Below are positions 43,606 through 55,333 of a stretch of 64,000 nucleotides of DNA, in pieces. The translations under genes were made by a program, and so were the position numbers. Source of the stretch: Tricholoma matsutake (Eukaryota > Basidiomycota > Agaricomycetes > Agaricales > Tricholomataceae); contig AP026542.1 in NCBI GenBank assembly GCA_026075535.2, positions 8,556,001 through 8,620,000 on the forward strand, read 5' to 3'. Every line of letters starts with the position of its first letter. The first letter of the stretch is position 1. Under the pieces are notes generated by a model, which saw only the letters and a list, made by a program, of their open reading frames with translations, was not told the DNA's origin and searched no databases.

Positions 43606-45224
43606 TCCTTCTGCTCCTTTGCAGTCTCGATTTCTGCCTCTGTTATGGGGGCAGAGAAGAATTGTTCTGGAGTAGTATCAATTGTATGTCTTGGCATTGC
43701 ACTGGAAACAGTGTGATTGAGCTCAAGTCTCTCTTTATTGAATGACAGTGGCATTGGAATAATGGGGTTCATCCACAGTTGAAACACCTCTTTAAGAGTT
43801 TCCGCAGATATGTCAGCCTGTGGTTGCTTTGAACCCATTATTTTTTTGGCTGCCATCCAAAACTCCTTTTCTGTTTTGGCATCCAGAATTAGTGCTCTTT
43901 GCTCCATCTGGTGCTCACTAGCTGAAGTACAATTCCTGTGACTTTTCAAGACCTGTGTTTCTGGGTTGGAGGACCTTTGGATTTAATGATCTGTATAGGA
44001 CCTTGTCTGTTGTTACTGGAGTAGAACCAGTTGGGGGTAGGGCAAGTTCAAGGGGGTGGTATGGAGTAACTGGATTCAGGGTTGCCCCCAGATTGGCCAG
44101 TCTGTCAGCCTGATCATGTTTGAAGTTGCAGCTGTGTCCCTTGACCTGAATTAACACAATGGATGCTGATCTCCAATGGATCAGAGTGGCTATGTCTCTG
44201 AAGAGATCACCATTGATAATTTTCCAGCCATGAGCTGCCTTTGCAGCAGCACGAATTGTGATTGTCTCTATTGCATACTCAGAGTCACAGTATATATGCA
44301 AAGTCTCATCCTCATGGGCTGTCTGTAATGCTTTAAGGATGGCATAAACTTCTCCCCTGTTGTTTGTCTGTGCATCAGGAACTCTCAGTGCTGAGTTGTG
44401 CAGACTGTTTTCACCCCAGTATACACCACTGCCAGCCTGTGTATTGGGTTGGCCATTGTTATGACATGAACCATTGATGTAGACACAAGTTGGTGTTGAA
44501 GTCCTTGTGACATTCCCATAGAGACAACGTGTTCGAGACACCACATCGCTCCTCGAGTCCAGCACCCATTTTAGAAGTATGTCAATAGGACTATCTGATG
44601 AAAGTATATGGGGTGAGGTGGTTGCACTGTCTGCAGTAGGTCTGGGTAGCTTCCTAGGATGAGGAAGTTCTAGACAGGGCATTTCAATATCTAGTTCAAG
44701 TGGTGTATGATCTTTTTCATCATGGGCTAGACACATTACTTGAAAGTGTGATACCAGTTTTGCCCCCATATAATTTGTGATGATGTAGTCAATGATCAAA
44801 TTTCCCATTGGTTGAATTGACATGAAGTCACCACTACCTCCATAGGTTGTGTTTCCATTCAGTATATCTAATGTGATGTCATGGCAGAGGTCTAAGAGTA
44901 GACGACTTCTTGTGTTGACCACAGCATCTGCTGTGATCTGGATATGTTGTGATGGAGACAATGATGCAGTGTGTGCGTTCAGGTCTCCTAAAACATAGAG
45001 AGGTTTATCCATGCTACAAAGCAGGTGAACTGTCTCACAGAATTTTTGGAATGGATCAGTGTCCGTAAATTGTTCCCACCTTGCCTCATCTGGTAGGATG
45101 TAGGCATTGATTACAATGAAATGATTACATTCCAGAACCATAATATCTGGGCTCGACAGGTCATTCCTCATGATGAGGTGAAGATTGTCCCTAACAAGGG
45201 CCAGAACACCACCCCAAGGATGGG
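43606..45224 (-). pseudogene. LINE endonuclease and RNase H segment, inverted
   Basis: Minus strand: AP-endonuclease motifs WGGVLALVRDNL (45200), YVLGDLNAH (44985), GNLIIDYIITNYMG (44790), then an RNase H domain: CVYINGSCHNNGQ (44470; relatives have DG), NNRGEVYAILKAL (44360), IYCDSEYAIETI (44290), VKGHSCNFKHDQADRLANLG (44130), then a linker to ITEAEIETAKEQ (43620). RNase H lies between endonuclease and RT. The N-terminal endonuclease part is missing. The segment is antisense to the LINE RT because of an inversion. Confidence 0.85.
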
Positions 45225-45795
45225 TAGGGTGTAGCATGGGTATGGGTAAACCCACAGTAAATGGCCCATGGGTTTGACAGGTATGGGTACAGTTGCCAAA
45301 ATGCCAGACCTGTGACATACCATACCTGTTTTGGCGGTGTCATGGGTATTAACAGTTATTTAAGTCACCAGCTGTGGAAGATGCCGGACATCGAGAAACA
45401 ATGATGAAATTGTCATTTGTAAGTATTTTTACTTTCTTATTTTGCAACTAACAGTTTTTTTAGGTCCTACTCTGGCAATATGAAGTGCACAAAATGGGCC
45501 CAAATGACTTTTATCATTGTTTGGGCCCCAGGTACATTGTTCTTTGTTCATATCTTGTTTTCCTTTATTCATCTAACTTTATTTTCATTGTTTACGGGTT
45601 TTAACTCACTTACAATGACACGACTACCACAATGACAATGATGATGATGGCCACCACCACCACCACCACCACAGCACCACAGCACCCCAAACCACCACCA
45701 TGAGCAACTGCTCACGGGGTGGAAATGGGGAGCAATGAGTCGGGTCAACAATGCCACTGGACAAGGACAGAGATGAACAATAATGACATGGGCAG
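45225..45795. mobile_element. hAT-like family A, right part of second long copy, inverted
   Basis: Starts TAGGGTGTAGCATGGG at 45225 and matches the inverse of the right end of the full-length copy (16060-16198), then of 14776-14940, including the (CCA)n stretch at 45654-45672. It ends at about 45795 against LINE RT coding sequence. Confidence 0.85.
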
Positions 45796-47650
45796 CAATG
45801 AAGAGCATGGCACATGCTGCCACTTCAACCTCTCCTGGACTGGATAAAATTGGCTTCACTGAAATTGAGGAAATTGATAGTGACCAATTATGTCTCTTAC
45901 TCAATAAGTGCCTGCACAATTTAGAAGCCCCTTCTACTTGGTTAACAGCTGCCCTTGTTGCAATCATCAAGAGAGGAAAAGATAAAAATGATCCAAATGA
46001 ATATTGTGTGATTGGGCTCGAGAGTGTCCTACTCAAGCTGATGACACTCATTATTCACAAACCAATCACTGCTTGGTGCCTAGCCCAAGATCTTATCCCT
46101 CACAAAATGGATTTCGTGAGGGGTTCAGGACTAATGACAATGTCTTTATTCTGAGATGTGCCATTGAGTGAGCTTGTGCACTAGGTCTCTCCCTATATGT
46201 GGTTTTTCCAGACATTAGCAATGCATTCCCCTCTACTGAACAAGCCACTTTATGGCTCAAGATGAGGAATATGGGTGCAGGTGGCCATGTCTTTGACTGG
46301 CTTTAAATGCTGTACCAAAGAATGTCATATGTGGTGAAACATCGCACTGAGTTGTCTCAATCATTCTGTGCAACACTAGGAATATTGATTGGTGACAACT
46401 CCTCTCCAATCCTATGGACACTATATATGGCTGATTTTCACCTGGATCCTGACTCAGATGATATCAAACTGGCTGGTATTATTATAGCAAACCTGGAGCA
46501 GGCTGATGATATTATACTCATATCGACGAGTCCTAAGGGGGCTCAAAAAAAGATGAATGCACTATGGCAGTGGTGTAGCCTAAATTTCATGTTACTCAGT
46601 GCAATCAAACCTCTGATCATGATATTTGGACCAATTCTCCACACACTACCTCTCTTCCTGTTTGGCAACAAACCTGTCATGTTGAAGACAGAGCAAACAT
46701 ATGTTGGTATAACTTTACAGTCTACCCAACACAACATCTTTGCTAAACACTACAAAAATAAAGCAAGCAAAGCTCGATCAGTTGGTAATACAGTGCTAGG
46801 TATGGAGTCTATTATAGGCACTCTTCCCCCATGGGAGGCCAAGAAGCTCTATATGGCACAGATTGACCCCCACCTTATCCATGGATATGAGGTCATACTT
46901 GATGTCGACCCTCCTCTTCTGGAGAAACTCTCTGATGTGCAGACACCATATCTCCGCTGGGTCCTGGGTTTACATAGAAGGTCAATGATAACACCACTGT
47001 TTACAGAGACCTCTTTGGTACCACTGCAGTTTCAGAGAATCATACTCACTCTTGGTTATCTGTGCTACCTCACAAGCCTACCCATTGAGTGTTATGCAAA
47101 GAAGGCATACATGGACTCAGTAATGCTTGCAAAGGAGAATAAAGTGTCATGGGCAGTGGATCTACAATACATGTTTCTAAATTTGCCATTCCATGTCCTG
47201 CTTCCTGACCTAGAAAGCATCACACCTCTTCAAGTGGATGAGGTGACAAAGCTTTTTAAAGTCAAGATGGAAGGCTATATCCAAAGTGAACTTGAGACCT
47301 CCCCTAAATTGTATCTTCTTCAAAACAGAACAGAACCAGTCAAAGATTGTCCTCCAAGCCATAAGACACTTCATTTCAGACATTACCTCAGTGTACCCAA
47401 CAGTGTTCATAGAAAAGTCTCCTGCTCTCTTCACATGCATTGGCTATAGAACACCTAAGATGGCCAGAACATTGCTGCCCATGTGTTCAGCAACAATGGA
47501 GATTATGCCATCTTTGTAAAAATTTGGTGGAGAGCCCTGAACATGCATTGCTGGAGTGCACTGGTTCAGATGAGCTGAATAACCTTCACAAGAAATTCTC
47601 AGACAGAATGTACACTGAGATACCATATTTGTCCCATGGTCTCTTCTATA
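45796..47650 (+). pseudogene. LINE reverse transcriptase
   Basis: Begins MKSMAHAATSTSPGLDKIGF (45796), continuing the linker seen inverted at 43620. RT motifs: YCVIGLESVLLKL (46000), VVFPDISNAFPSTEQATLW (46200), LEQADDIILISTSPKGAQ (46495-46550) with the catalytic DD present, then a thumb and a C-terminal CHLCKNLVESPEHALLEC zinc knuckle (47500-47570). Stops near 46153, 46170 and 46303 and a shift near 47440 disable it. The coding end is displaced to 49015-49130 by the element at 47653-49014. Enzyme of target-primed reverse transcription. Confidence 0.9.
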
Positions 47651-47652
47651 AT

Positions 47653-49014
47653 TAGTGATGTGCACGGCTCGGCCCAAAGCCGGAAGCTGGCCAAGCCCAA
47701 GCCCAAAAAAGCTGAGCCTGACCAGGCCATCAAGGCGGCCTAGGAGGGCCTGCGGCTCAGGCTCAGAGTTAGGAAAGCCGTAAGCTGTGGCCTAGGCTGC
47801 GGCTTATGTGGGCTATATTTCTACCTCGAATCATGATTTTTGCAGCATATATTTTGTAGTTGAAGCTCCAAAACCTTAACTTTATACAACTGCAATCAAA
47901 GCTGCACCAACATCTCAACTGCGTAGATTCCATATCCATCATAGGTTTGACTTGGTGTCGCCTGTCATGCATCAGAGTTAGACTTGGTGTCTCTTCCATC
48001 CATGGTTGTTGTGTTTCAATGCTAATCTGCATGCTCAGGCTATTGAAGATATCTTCTGTTATAATATTTCACTTGGAGGACAATCATGAAATATCATTGT
48101 GAGTTTTACTTTCTTAAGCTTTTGATTCTAACCTATTTGCATGTAGTTTGAAGGGGCCAAAGAGATGAGAGGGTCATCTTTTGCTGTTCTTTTATTATGA
48201 CAAGATTTTGCTTGGAGGGTTATTACATGATCATGAGATGTGAGTTTTCCATTATTAAACATGATCTTATACTTGATTATGACCTATTTACATGTCGTTT
48301 GAAGGGGCTGAAGAGACGAGAGGATTACATCTTGCTGTTCTTTTGTTATGACCAGATTTCGCTTGGAGGGGGGTATTACACAATCATGAGATATCTCAGT
48401 GAGTTTTTGACTGCTAAGCATCATCTTGCACTTGATTCTAACCTATTTACATGTTGTTTGAAGGGGCCGAAGAGACGAGAGGATTGTGTCTCGCTGTTCT
48501 TTTGTTATGACCAGATTTTGTTTGGAGGGGGTATTACACAACCATGAGATATCTCGGTGAGTTTTCCACTTCTAAGCATCATCTTGCACTTGATTCTAAC
48601 CTATTTACATGTCGTTTGAAGGGGCCAAAGAGATGAGAGGATCAAATGTCTCTATTGCTTTTCCATTGGACGATTTCTCTTAGGACTCAGAGGCATGTAG
48701 AATATGTGCTGGACATCTTGGTGAGCTTATTACCATTCTCCATGCTCTTGCACTTCTTTCTAATAGATTTCCTTGTCATTTGTAGATCATTTGTTGTGAC
48801 ACTTACAATGGGAGGTCATCTGTAGTTGTAATTACTCAGTATCAATGTAGTTTGTACTCCTACAAGTGTGAAAGCCGCGGCTTGGGCCTGAGCTGAGCCT
48901 AAGCTGGCCGGAAGCCTGAGTCGCGGCTCAGGCTTGAGATTTACAAAGCCTAAGCCCCTCAAAAGCCAAGCCTAAGCCACGGCTTTCAGGCTGAGCCGAG
49001 CTGTCACAACACTA
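47653..49014. mobile_element. TIR element (family C) with internal tandem repeats
   Basis: About 1.36 kb. Left end TAGTGATGTGCACGGCTCGG, right end the inverse of TAGTGTTGTGACAGCTCGGC. CTTCTAT lies on both sides (47643-47649 and 49015-49021), two or three extra bases separating it from the left end; an 8 bp hAT-type duplication is likely. Subterminal DNA is packed with AAGCC/GGCTT. No transposase. Confidence 0.75.
48060..48660 (+). repeat. About four 155-bp tandem repeats in family C
   Basis: The core CATGT-GTTTGAAGGGGC recurs at 48140, 48291, 48449 and 48608 (spacing 151, 158, 159), each followed by AAGAGA-GAGAGG and preceded by TTGATT-TAACCTATTT. Units are diverged copies in direct orientation, not a simple microsatellite. 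Confidence 0.88.
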
Positions 49015-49131
49015 CTTCTATTGATCTATTCAAAATGATCTTGAAGGAAAGGACAACCATCAGACTGCTTGCAAAATTCACACATGAAGTGTTAGAGCTC
49101 TTTGAGGCTGTACCCAGTCTATGTGTCTGAG
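49015..49131 (+). pseudogene. C-terminal end of the LINE ORF2, displaced
   Basis: IDLFKMILKERTTIRLLAKF to LFEAVPSLCV-stop continues the LINE protein interrupted at 47650 (YLSHGLFY). The reading frame across the insertion needs one shift, so it was already damaged or shifted later. Confidence 0.6.
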
Positions 49132-49146
49132 AATGCTGTATTTGAA

Positions 49147-49518
49147 TAGGGTTGTTCACGGTAGCCATTCTTGGGCCATTTTCGGCTCATTTTCAAACTC
49201 ATTTTCGGCTCATTTTCGTGTATTTGAAACAAAAGGGAACGAAAAATGGAATGGAAAATGACATGAAAAATGGTTACCGTGAACACCCTGGGAAGGAAAT
49301 TTTAGAAAAATGGAGCAAAAATGCATTTTTCTCGCCAGGCACAATGCTAAAAAGATGAAAAATGATCATTTTCCGGTTCCCTTTTTACAAAAGCAAGGGT
49401 AGGGTTCCATTTTACATTCTCAGTTCCATTCTTGAAAAAAATGGAATCAAAATGAAATAGAAAATGATTGAAAAATGAGTGAAAAATGAACCAAAAATGC
49501 CAACCGTGAACAACCCTA
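49147..49518. mobile_element. hAT-like MITE, family D
   Basis: 372 bp; ends TAGGGTTGTTCACGGTAGCC (49147) and the inverse of TAGGGTTGTTCACGGTTGGC (ending 49518). Body is rich in AAAATG/CATTTT motifs. Flanking octamers TATTTGAA and ATGATACA do not match, so the target duplication is lost or the edges shifted. Confidence 0.75.
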
Positions 49519-49753
49519 ATGATACATCCGCTTCAAAATAAAAATAAAAAAAGAGGAAATTTTAGCGGGGTTCTACACCCCTTGCCCATGGTCATAGCTG
49601 TCCAGGAAGGCCGTTTCGCCCCCTGGAAGTTGTGATCATGGGCCCGAGACGAAGATGTATAATAGTACTTTAGATAGATAGCTTGCCGGTACTTAATGAC
49701 ATCGGGAAACTCTCGGACCCCTGGCGTTCAGCGATTGGACCATGCCAGTAATA

Positions 49754-49789
<36 letters not shown>

Positions 49790-51049
49790 CATGGCACGAT
49801 CCTAACCCACCCTCGTCTATCCTTCCCCGCCTCATACCGGGACTGGTAGGTCATTCTATCCGGCCGTGTATTATACGCCTGAGCTCGGAATGTATCGATG
49901 CTTTAGGGCAGCCTCCAAATTCATTGAACCCAAGGCTACACAGTGGATCCTAGAATTTTACAAGCTGCCACTATCAGGCCTACATAAAGACGCTCGCTGG
50001 TAATTTGCTTTGCATAAGACAAATTGCTGCACTACACCGAATGTTGTATATATCATACCATTATTGCGGTAACGTTACATAAATCACCTCAGACGCTCTT
50101 CATACGAATTTCTGTTCCTGGTTTCAAAATTCCTGTTTGTGGTCCTGGTTTCTGGGCTGTTGACCTGGCTTTCTTTCAAGTCTTCTGCACCACGATTCGC
50201 CTGTTGTCTATGGTTATTCTGACCTGTCTGGCTGTTGTCAGCTTGCGCCCCTGCTCATGTGTACGTATTTCTCTGTGGTTGTTATATCCAGGGTAGCTAA
50301 ATTTTCTGTGCAATCTTTCTGCTGCCCCAAAGGAGATGAAGAGGGGGAGTAGCTCCTACTGGCCAGAAAAAGTCGGCCCTTTTGGACATGTCATTTTCGT
50401 ATACTGTTTTTTTTTTGGCTACCCGCTGTTATATGAATACCAGTTGTTCTCCATTTATGTGATTAAGGAGGGCTATACTGTGACGATGACTTTGTCAACT
50501 TCGGACAAGCCTATTAACTGGCTGTCTCTTCTAGGCAACAGCCAACTATTCGGACTGGTTTCAAAGTGGTTTGTGTCAGCCTTGACCCTTAGGAACGGCA
50601 GTTTCATTTTCCGAACGATTGCCCCATTATTTATCGCAATATTCAATGATTCATAAGACGAAGACGCGTTTCGTAGAACAATAAACATGGTTAGTTATAT
50701 TCAACGAGTTGGAGGCAATTCTGGGCTATATAATAGGCGCTGTGTACAATGCAAAGGAAACGACGGTCTATTGTTGTGTTGCCTTTTATGGACATGGTCG
50801 CCAAGATATCAGTCCTTCCGACTTCCTTATAAACACCTCCTAACGTTCTTCATTCCCTTCATCTCATCTCATTTAATACAAGTCTTGTATGTATTACTAT
50901 CACTCATCCAGTTATTTAAGAGTCCTGACCGTAGTGATACAGTCCCCCCCCGTTCAATAATTCAATCCGGAGGTGAGCTATTCCCGCACCTCAGTCCTTC
51001 TTTGCCTCCTTAGATCCTAGCAGTTCTCACTTGGCTCCTCATCAACATT
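49519..51049. other. Intergenic, boundary between repeat nest and gene island
   Basis: Contains a (TAC)12 microsatellite at 49754-49789. Plus frames at 49696-49953, 50336-50656 and 50687-51013 are short, hydrophobic and unrecognised. The last few hundred bases should hold the PP2C promoter; no TATA box was convincing. Confidence 0.4.
49754..49789 (+). repeat. (TAC)12 microsatellite
   Basis: Twelve uninterrupted TAC units. Confidence 0.95.
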
Positions 51050-52423
51050 ATGCCACCACGATTTAGTGATTCACCTAACGCTCGTTCGAAATCTATCACC
51101 ACTGCAGAGCTCGATACCCATGGCGTAGGCTTCCGAGTATTCCCAAATCATCTATGATTCACCGCCATTATTAGATTTTGAACCGACATTCTACCAAGCA
51201 TCCCGCATACCAGGTCGGTGTATCTGAAGACAAGGGTACACGACGAACAATGGAAGATGCTCATTCATTCGTCGTTGACTTTGATAACATCCGAGGCCAA
51301 GGCTTCTTCGCCGTATTCGATGGTCACGCGGGAAAACACGCCGCAGAATGGTGTGGCACCCATTTCCACGAAGTACGTCATTAGGCTATTCTTAATGGGC
51401 TAGATCTCATAAAATGCCTTATTCAGAACCTCCTATCGTGTCTACATGCATCTCCCAGCTTGTCAGTTCCTGATGTCCTCAATCAGACTTTCCACAAGGT
51501 TGACGAGAGCCTTTCCAAAATGTGCGAAGAATCCGAGGGCAAGATCCACTCCGGATGTACCGCCGTTACCGCTTTCTTACGTATCGAAGATTCCGATGGC
51601 CGCCAGTCGTTCCTGAGCGCACCCTCATCGCCCAACACAGAATCTCCCCTCTCTGGCCGCAGTGTCGATCAGGAGGAACTCGGGAGCACTCACAGCAGTG
51701 GTGAGAGCGTTGGGAATGGATCCGCCGAGGGCCTCGATAAACTTAAGACCAAAAAATCTAGCAGTAGTCGCATTCGGAAGGCATTGAAGAGCTTAGCACG
51801 TAGTGGGTCGAGCTCTTCCAAGGATTCAAATCCTACAACTCCTCGATCTACATCTCCAACCTTGTCGCGAAAAAACGTTGCGGTTGGAGCCACAATTGCC
51901 ATGCCCCCCGTCAATGCTAGACGAGTGTTGTACAGTGCCAATGCAGGCGATGCGAGGGGTGTGCTTTGTCGTGCGGGGAAGGCAGTAAGATTGACATATG
52001 ATCATAAAGGCTCCGACAAACAAGAAGCGAAAAGGATAACGGATGCAGGCGGATTCGTTATGAGTGGCAGGGTGAACGGAGTGCTGGCAGTGACACGGAG
52101 TCTCGGTGATTCGGCGATGAAGGAGTTTGTTGTCGGCGCGCCATATACTACCGAGACGGAGCTCTGTGATGAGGATGAGTTTCTTGTTTTGGCTTGTGAC
52201 GGGGTGAGTCATTTTATCATTGTCGGTTAGTATATACTTATTTTCGTCGACATAGCTTTGGGACGTAACAAACGACCAGAGTGCCATAGACCTTGTACGC
52301 GAGATCGGCGATGCGCAACAAGCAAGCTCGAAACTCCTGAAGTACGCGCTTTCACATCATACCATGGATAATGTCACGGTCATCATCGTTCGATTCAAAC
52401 ATATTGCTCCCCAGACAGCATAA
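51050..52423 (+). CDS. PP2C-type Ser/Thr phosphatase, Ptc1-like
   Basis: Four exons (51050-51136, 51175-51372, 51427-52203, 52256-52423) give 409 residues from MPPRFSDSPN. Family motifs in order: MEDAHSFVVDF, FFAVFDGHAGKHAAEW (metal Asp and DGH box), HSGCTAVTAF, SANAGDARGVLC, VTRSLGDSAM, LVLACDGLWDV (spanning intron 3) and DNVTVIIVRF. All metal-binding Asp positions are present, so it should dephosphorylate Ser/Thr, in fungi typically on stress MAP-kinase pathways. Unusual: a Ser-rich insert of about 100 residues (51601-51890, SPLSGRS, SRIRKALKSLARSGSSSSKD) between core strands, likely a phospho-regulated loop. Confidence 0.94.
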
Positions 52424-52755
52424 CGATTGTAAATGTGTATCGAGGAGTTCTTGTTTCGATAAGCGAACAGATAGAACTCCGTCTAGTTTCAAATTTTTTA
52501 CATTACAAGTCGCCCATACATAGTTCTTTGTATATCATTTTGGTCTGGTGCAGCCGCCGCTGTAGTTTCGTTTAGTGGGAGTCCTGAACTATTGGAAACT
52601 TGTTGCGGAAGCTAATCCAGGGCCGGGGATACGACAGCCATTTTAGTGTGGTGAACAGCTATTTATAAACCTCGTGACAGGTTTACCAGCAACCAGCAGG
52701 ACAGTAGCAGGACTACTCGATTTGCTTTCTAAATCTCCTTATTACCCTATTCAGC
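52424..52755. other. Intergenic between PP2C and PNS1
   Basis: Holds the PP2C 3' UTR and the PNS1-type promoter. No other feature seen. Confidence 0.4.
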
Positions 52756-55192
52756 ATGATGAACACCAAAGTACCGTATCCTGGCCCCACGCCAGTCTAT
52801 GGCGGCGACCCATACGAACCTCCGACACAACATCTAGTATCCGACAACAAAACGCCGTACGACCACGGTCGTTTCAAGCCCAAGAAGACAATAAACGATC
52901 CATTCTTCTTGATATTCTTTATTCTCCAAGTAAATTCTAATCATCTCTAGACCGCTGGGACCTGACTTACACTAGGCGTGTCTAGTTTCTAGGCTTCGTA
53001 GCTCTGTCTGGCGTTGCTATCTCCTCGTGGGTGTCCAATGGTGGCCTTGGCGGGAGCCTTGGAAAGCATGGGGGACAAAGTGGGACAGCGGTGTCTCTCA
53101 ACCAGTCCGTCCAAACCCTTTCTGTCACCTTGAATAACTCACCGGATAACGTCATCGTCATACAGGAGTACAGTGTATCTTCTTCTCCTAGTGACGGCGG
53201 CAGCTGTACTTCTCTCAACCATCTACCTCATGCTCACGCGGATGTTCACGAGGCTTATCATGCATATCACCCTAATACTCTCGATAATGTTGAATATGTA
53301 TGTATTTCTAGAGGATAATTGCTTATTCACTCATAAGCTTTCCCGCCCCAGCGGAATTTGCGTCTATTACTGGATAACGAAGTACTATTGTTCGTTTTCG
53401 CTTCTCGCTTTATCATACCCAACACTAACGCGTGCTACTGTACAGCTGGCGCGATCATTTTCACGATTATTGCATTGTTCTCCATCTTTTCCTACTGGGG
53501 TTTCAAGTCTCGCATACCACTTGCGTCTCTCTTGCTGCAGGTTGTCATGGACGTTTCAAAACACCACATGAGCGTGTACGCCATCGCATTTTCCGCCCTT
53601 CTCATCCAAGCGGCGCTTGCTGTGTAAGTGCACTTTCTACTCCTTCCCAAGTTCCTTCACTAAGCATAGCTGCAGGTGGTTCACATTCACAGCAGTGGCG
53701 ATGTAAGCATGCGCCCAAAATCCATTGCTTCCTGAACTTAAACCCGTCTTCAGATATGCCAAATGGACACCTGGCAATCCTTGTTTGTAACATATTCCAT
53801 TCAGCCTGTACAATGACTCAAATTGTGTTTGCTTTCTCACAGCTTGTGCCTCGTCTGGATGCTCGTCAGGAAAAGTCGCCGGTCTAATTTTCTATGCGAC
53901 GTTTTCCTTCCTCTGGACATCGCAGGTGACAGGAAATGTCGCACTCGCTACGCTTGCCGGTGGCCCATACGGTTCCTGGTACTATTTCGGACCGGGAGAA
54001 ATGGTGCAGCATCTCCCTTGATTCCCTCTCGTATAGCAATATTTATTCCTCCCTTAGCCACCGAACTCTACAATCTCTGCCTTTGGCCGTGCATCGACGC
54101 TCTCCCTGGGATCGATAGCGTTTGGTTCTTTGATTGTAACTCTGTTGGATTTGGTGAAGATGATTCTCCAAGCTGCGAGGAACAATGCAAGCGCAGATGG
54201 TCACCGTGAGTAGTTGACTCTTCTTGTTGTCGACGTATATTAAAGAGCCATCTGTAGCTGTGGAGGCTTGCTTAGCTTGCTGTGCTGTGTGTTGCATTGG
54301 GTGCATTGAGAATCTTGTTGAATACTTCAACAGGTAGGTCATTTACTTTATGTTTATCTCGTTGGTTACGTTGTAAATTTCCAGATATGCCTACATCGAA
54401 ATCGGTGAGTTGTAGGGTGTCAACGACAAATTGCAATCATGAATTAAATGTCTTGAATTCAGCATTGTACGGTAAGCCCTATATCGAAGCAGCCAAAGAT
54501 ACCTGGCGTCTGTTCAAAGATCGGGGTACGCCATCACATGCATTGTCTCTTTGAGGTTCTTACTTGATATAGGGATTGACGCCATCGTTAATGACTCCCT
54601 GGTTGGAATGAGTAAGCCCAATGTGTTGTGAATGGTTCATAGTAGATCTAACCATTTCGTCGGTAGCGATGACATGGGGAGCTTACGCTATTGGGTTGCT
54701 ATCCTCACTATTTTCCTACCTCTACCTGCGTTGTAAGTCCCCGCACTGTCAATGAACTGCTCCGATGAAACAATGACTCTCCAGTCACGGCGCCTTCCTA
54801 TAATGCAGAGGGACAGTACACAGCACCCGTCATGCTGTTTGCGTTCTTGATTGGACTGCTATGTTGTTGGTTAACCCGATTTCTCATGGAGCATCATTCA
54901 TCCTAACACATGATTGACAGCTCTCACGCTGTCTTCGGCTATCGAAGCTGGCGTCTCCACTATGTATGTAACTTTGTTTATCTCTGACGATTAATGTGAT
55001 TTGCTCATGTATGCGTTTCAAAGTTTTGTTGGCCTGGGCGAAGATCCACAGGTGCTGGCTATTCGGGCTCCCGAACTGTTTGCCGTAAGTGTATTCTATG
55101 GGGGTCTACTAACTTGTTCTACTGATCAAACTTGCCGGTAGATGATTGCAAACACATATCCGGAAGTAACAGTTGGAGTCGTAGGGAATTAA
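52756..55192 (+). CDS. PNS1: PNS1 / choline-transporter-like (CTL, SLC44) membrane protein
   Basis: More than a dozen short exons. Start at 52756 (MMNTKVPYPGPTPVYGG; the second Met at 52759 is possible). Cytosolic Tyr/Pro-rich tail, KPKKTINDPFFLIFFILQ then FLGFVALSGVAISSWVSNGG (first TM), QSTVYLLLLVTAAAVLLSTI, VWFTFTAVAIYAKWTPGNP, FYATFSFLWTSQVTGNVALA, YGSWYYFGPGEM, Cys-rich ACLACCAVCCIGCIENLVEY (54270), ALYGKPYIEAAKDTWRLFKD (54465), WGAYAIGLLSSLFSYLYL and VGLGEDPQVLAIRAPELFA (55020-55080). This is the PNS1 signature along its whole length; ends VTVGVVGN. Multi-pass plasma-membrane protein; choline transport is known for animal relatives, the fungal role is unclear. Confidence 0.93.
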
Positions 55193-55333
55193 TTTAGGTT
55201 TACATACGGACCTGTACTTCAGTCTAATTGAGTAATGCTATATGAGGTCATTAGGTGATACAGCCAATAGCATTAATACGTTTATCGTTTATAATTCTTT
55301 CGTTATCGACTGCTGCTGCTGCTGCAGTACAGG

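Noticed and set aside
42410..45224. Target duplication for the second family A copy
   Set aside because: TCTAGACC on the left and CCCATCCT on the right (after undoing the inversion) do not match; a flanking deletion is more likely.
50336..50656. 106-codon hydrophobic frame in the intergenic region before PP2C
   Set aside because: No splice partners, no recognisable family, no repeat match; not enough to call a gene.
55305..55327. Short (CTG)n run
   Set aside because: About six units in the spacer just before the four-TM gene; unremarkable.
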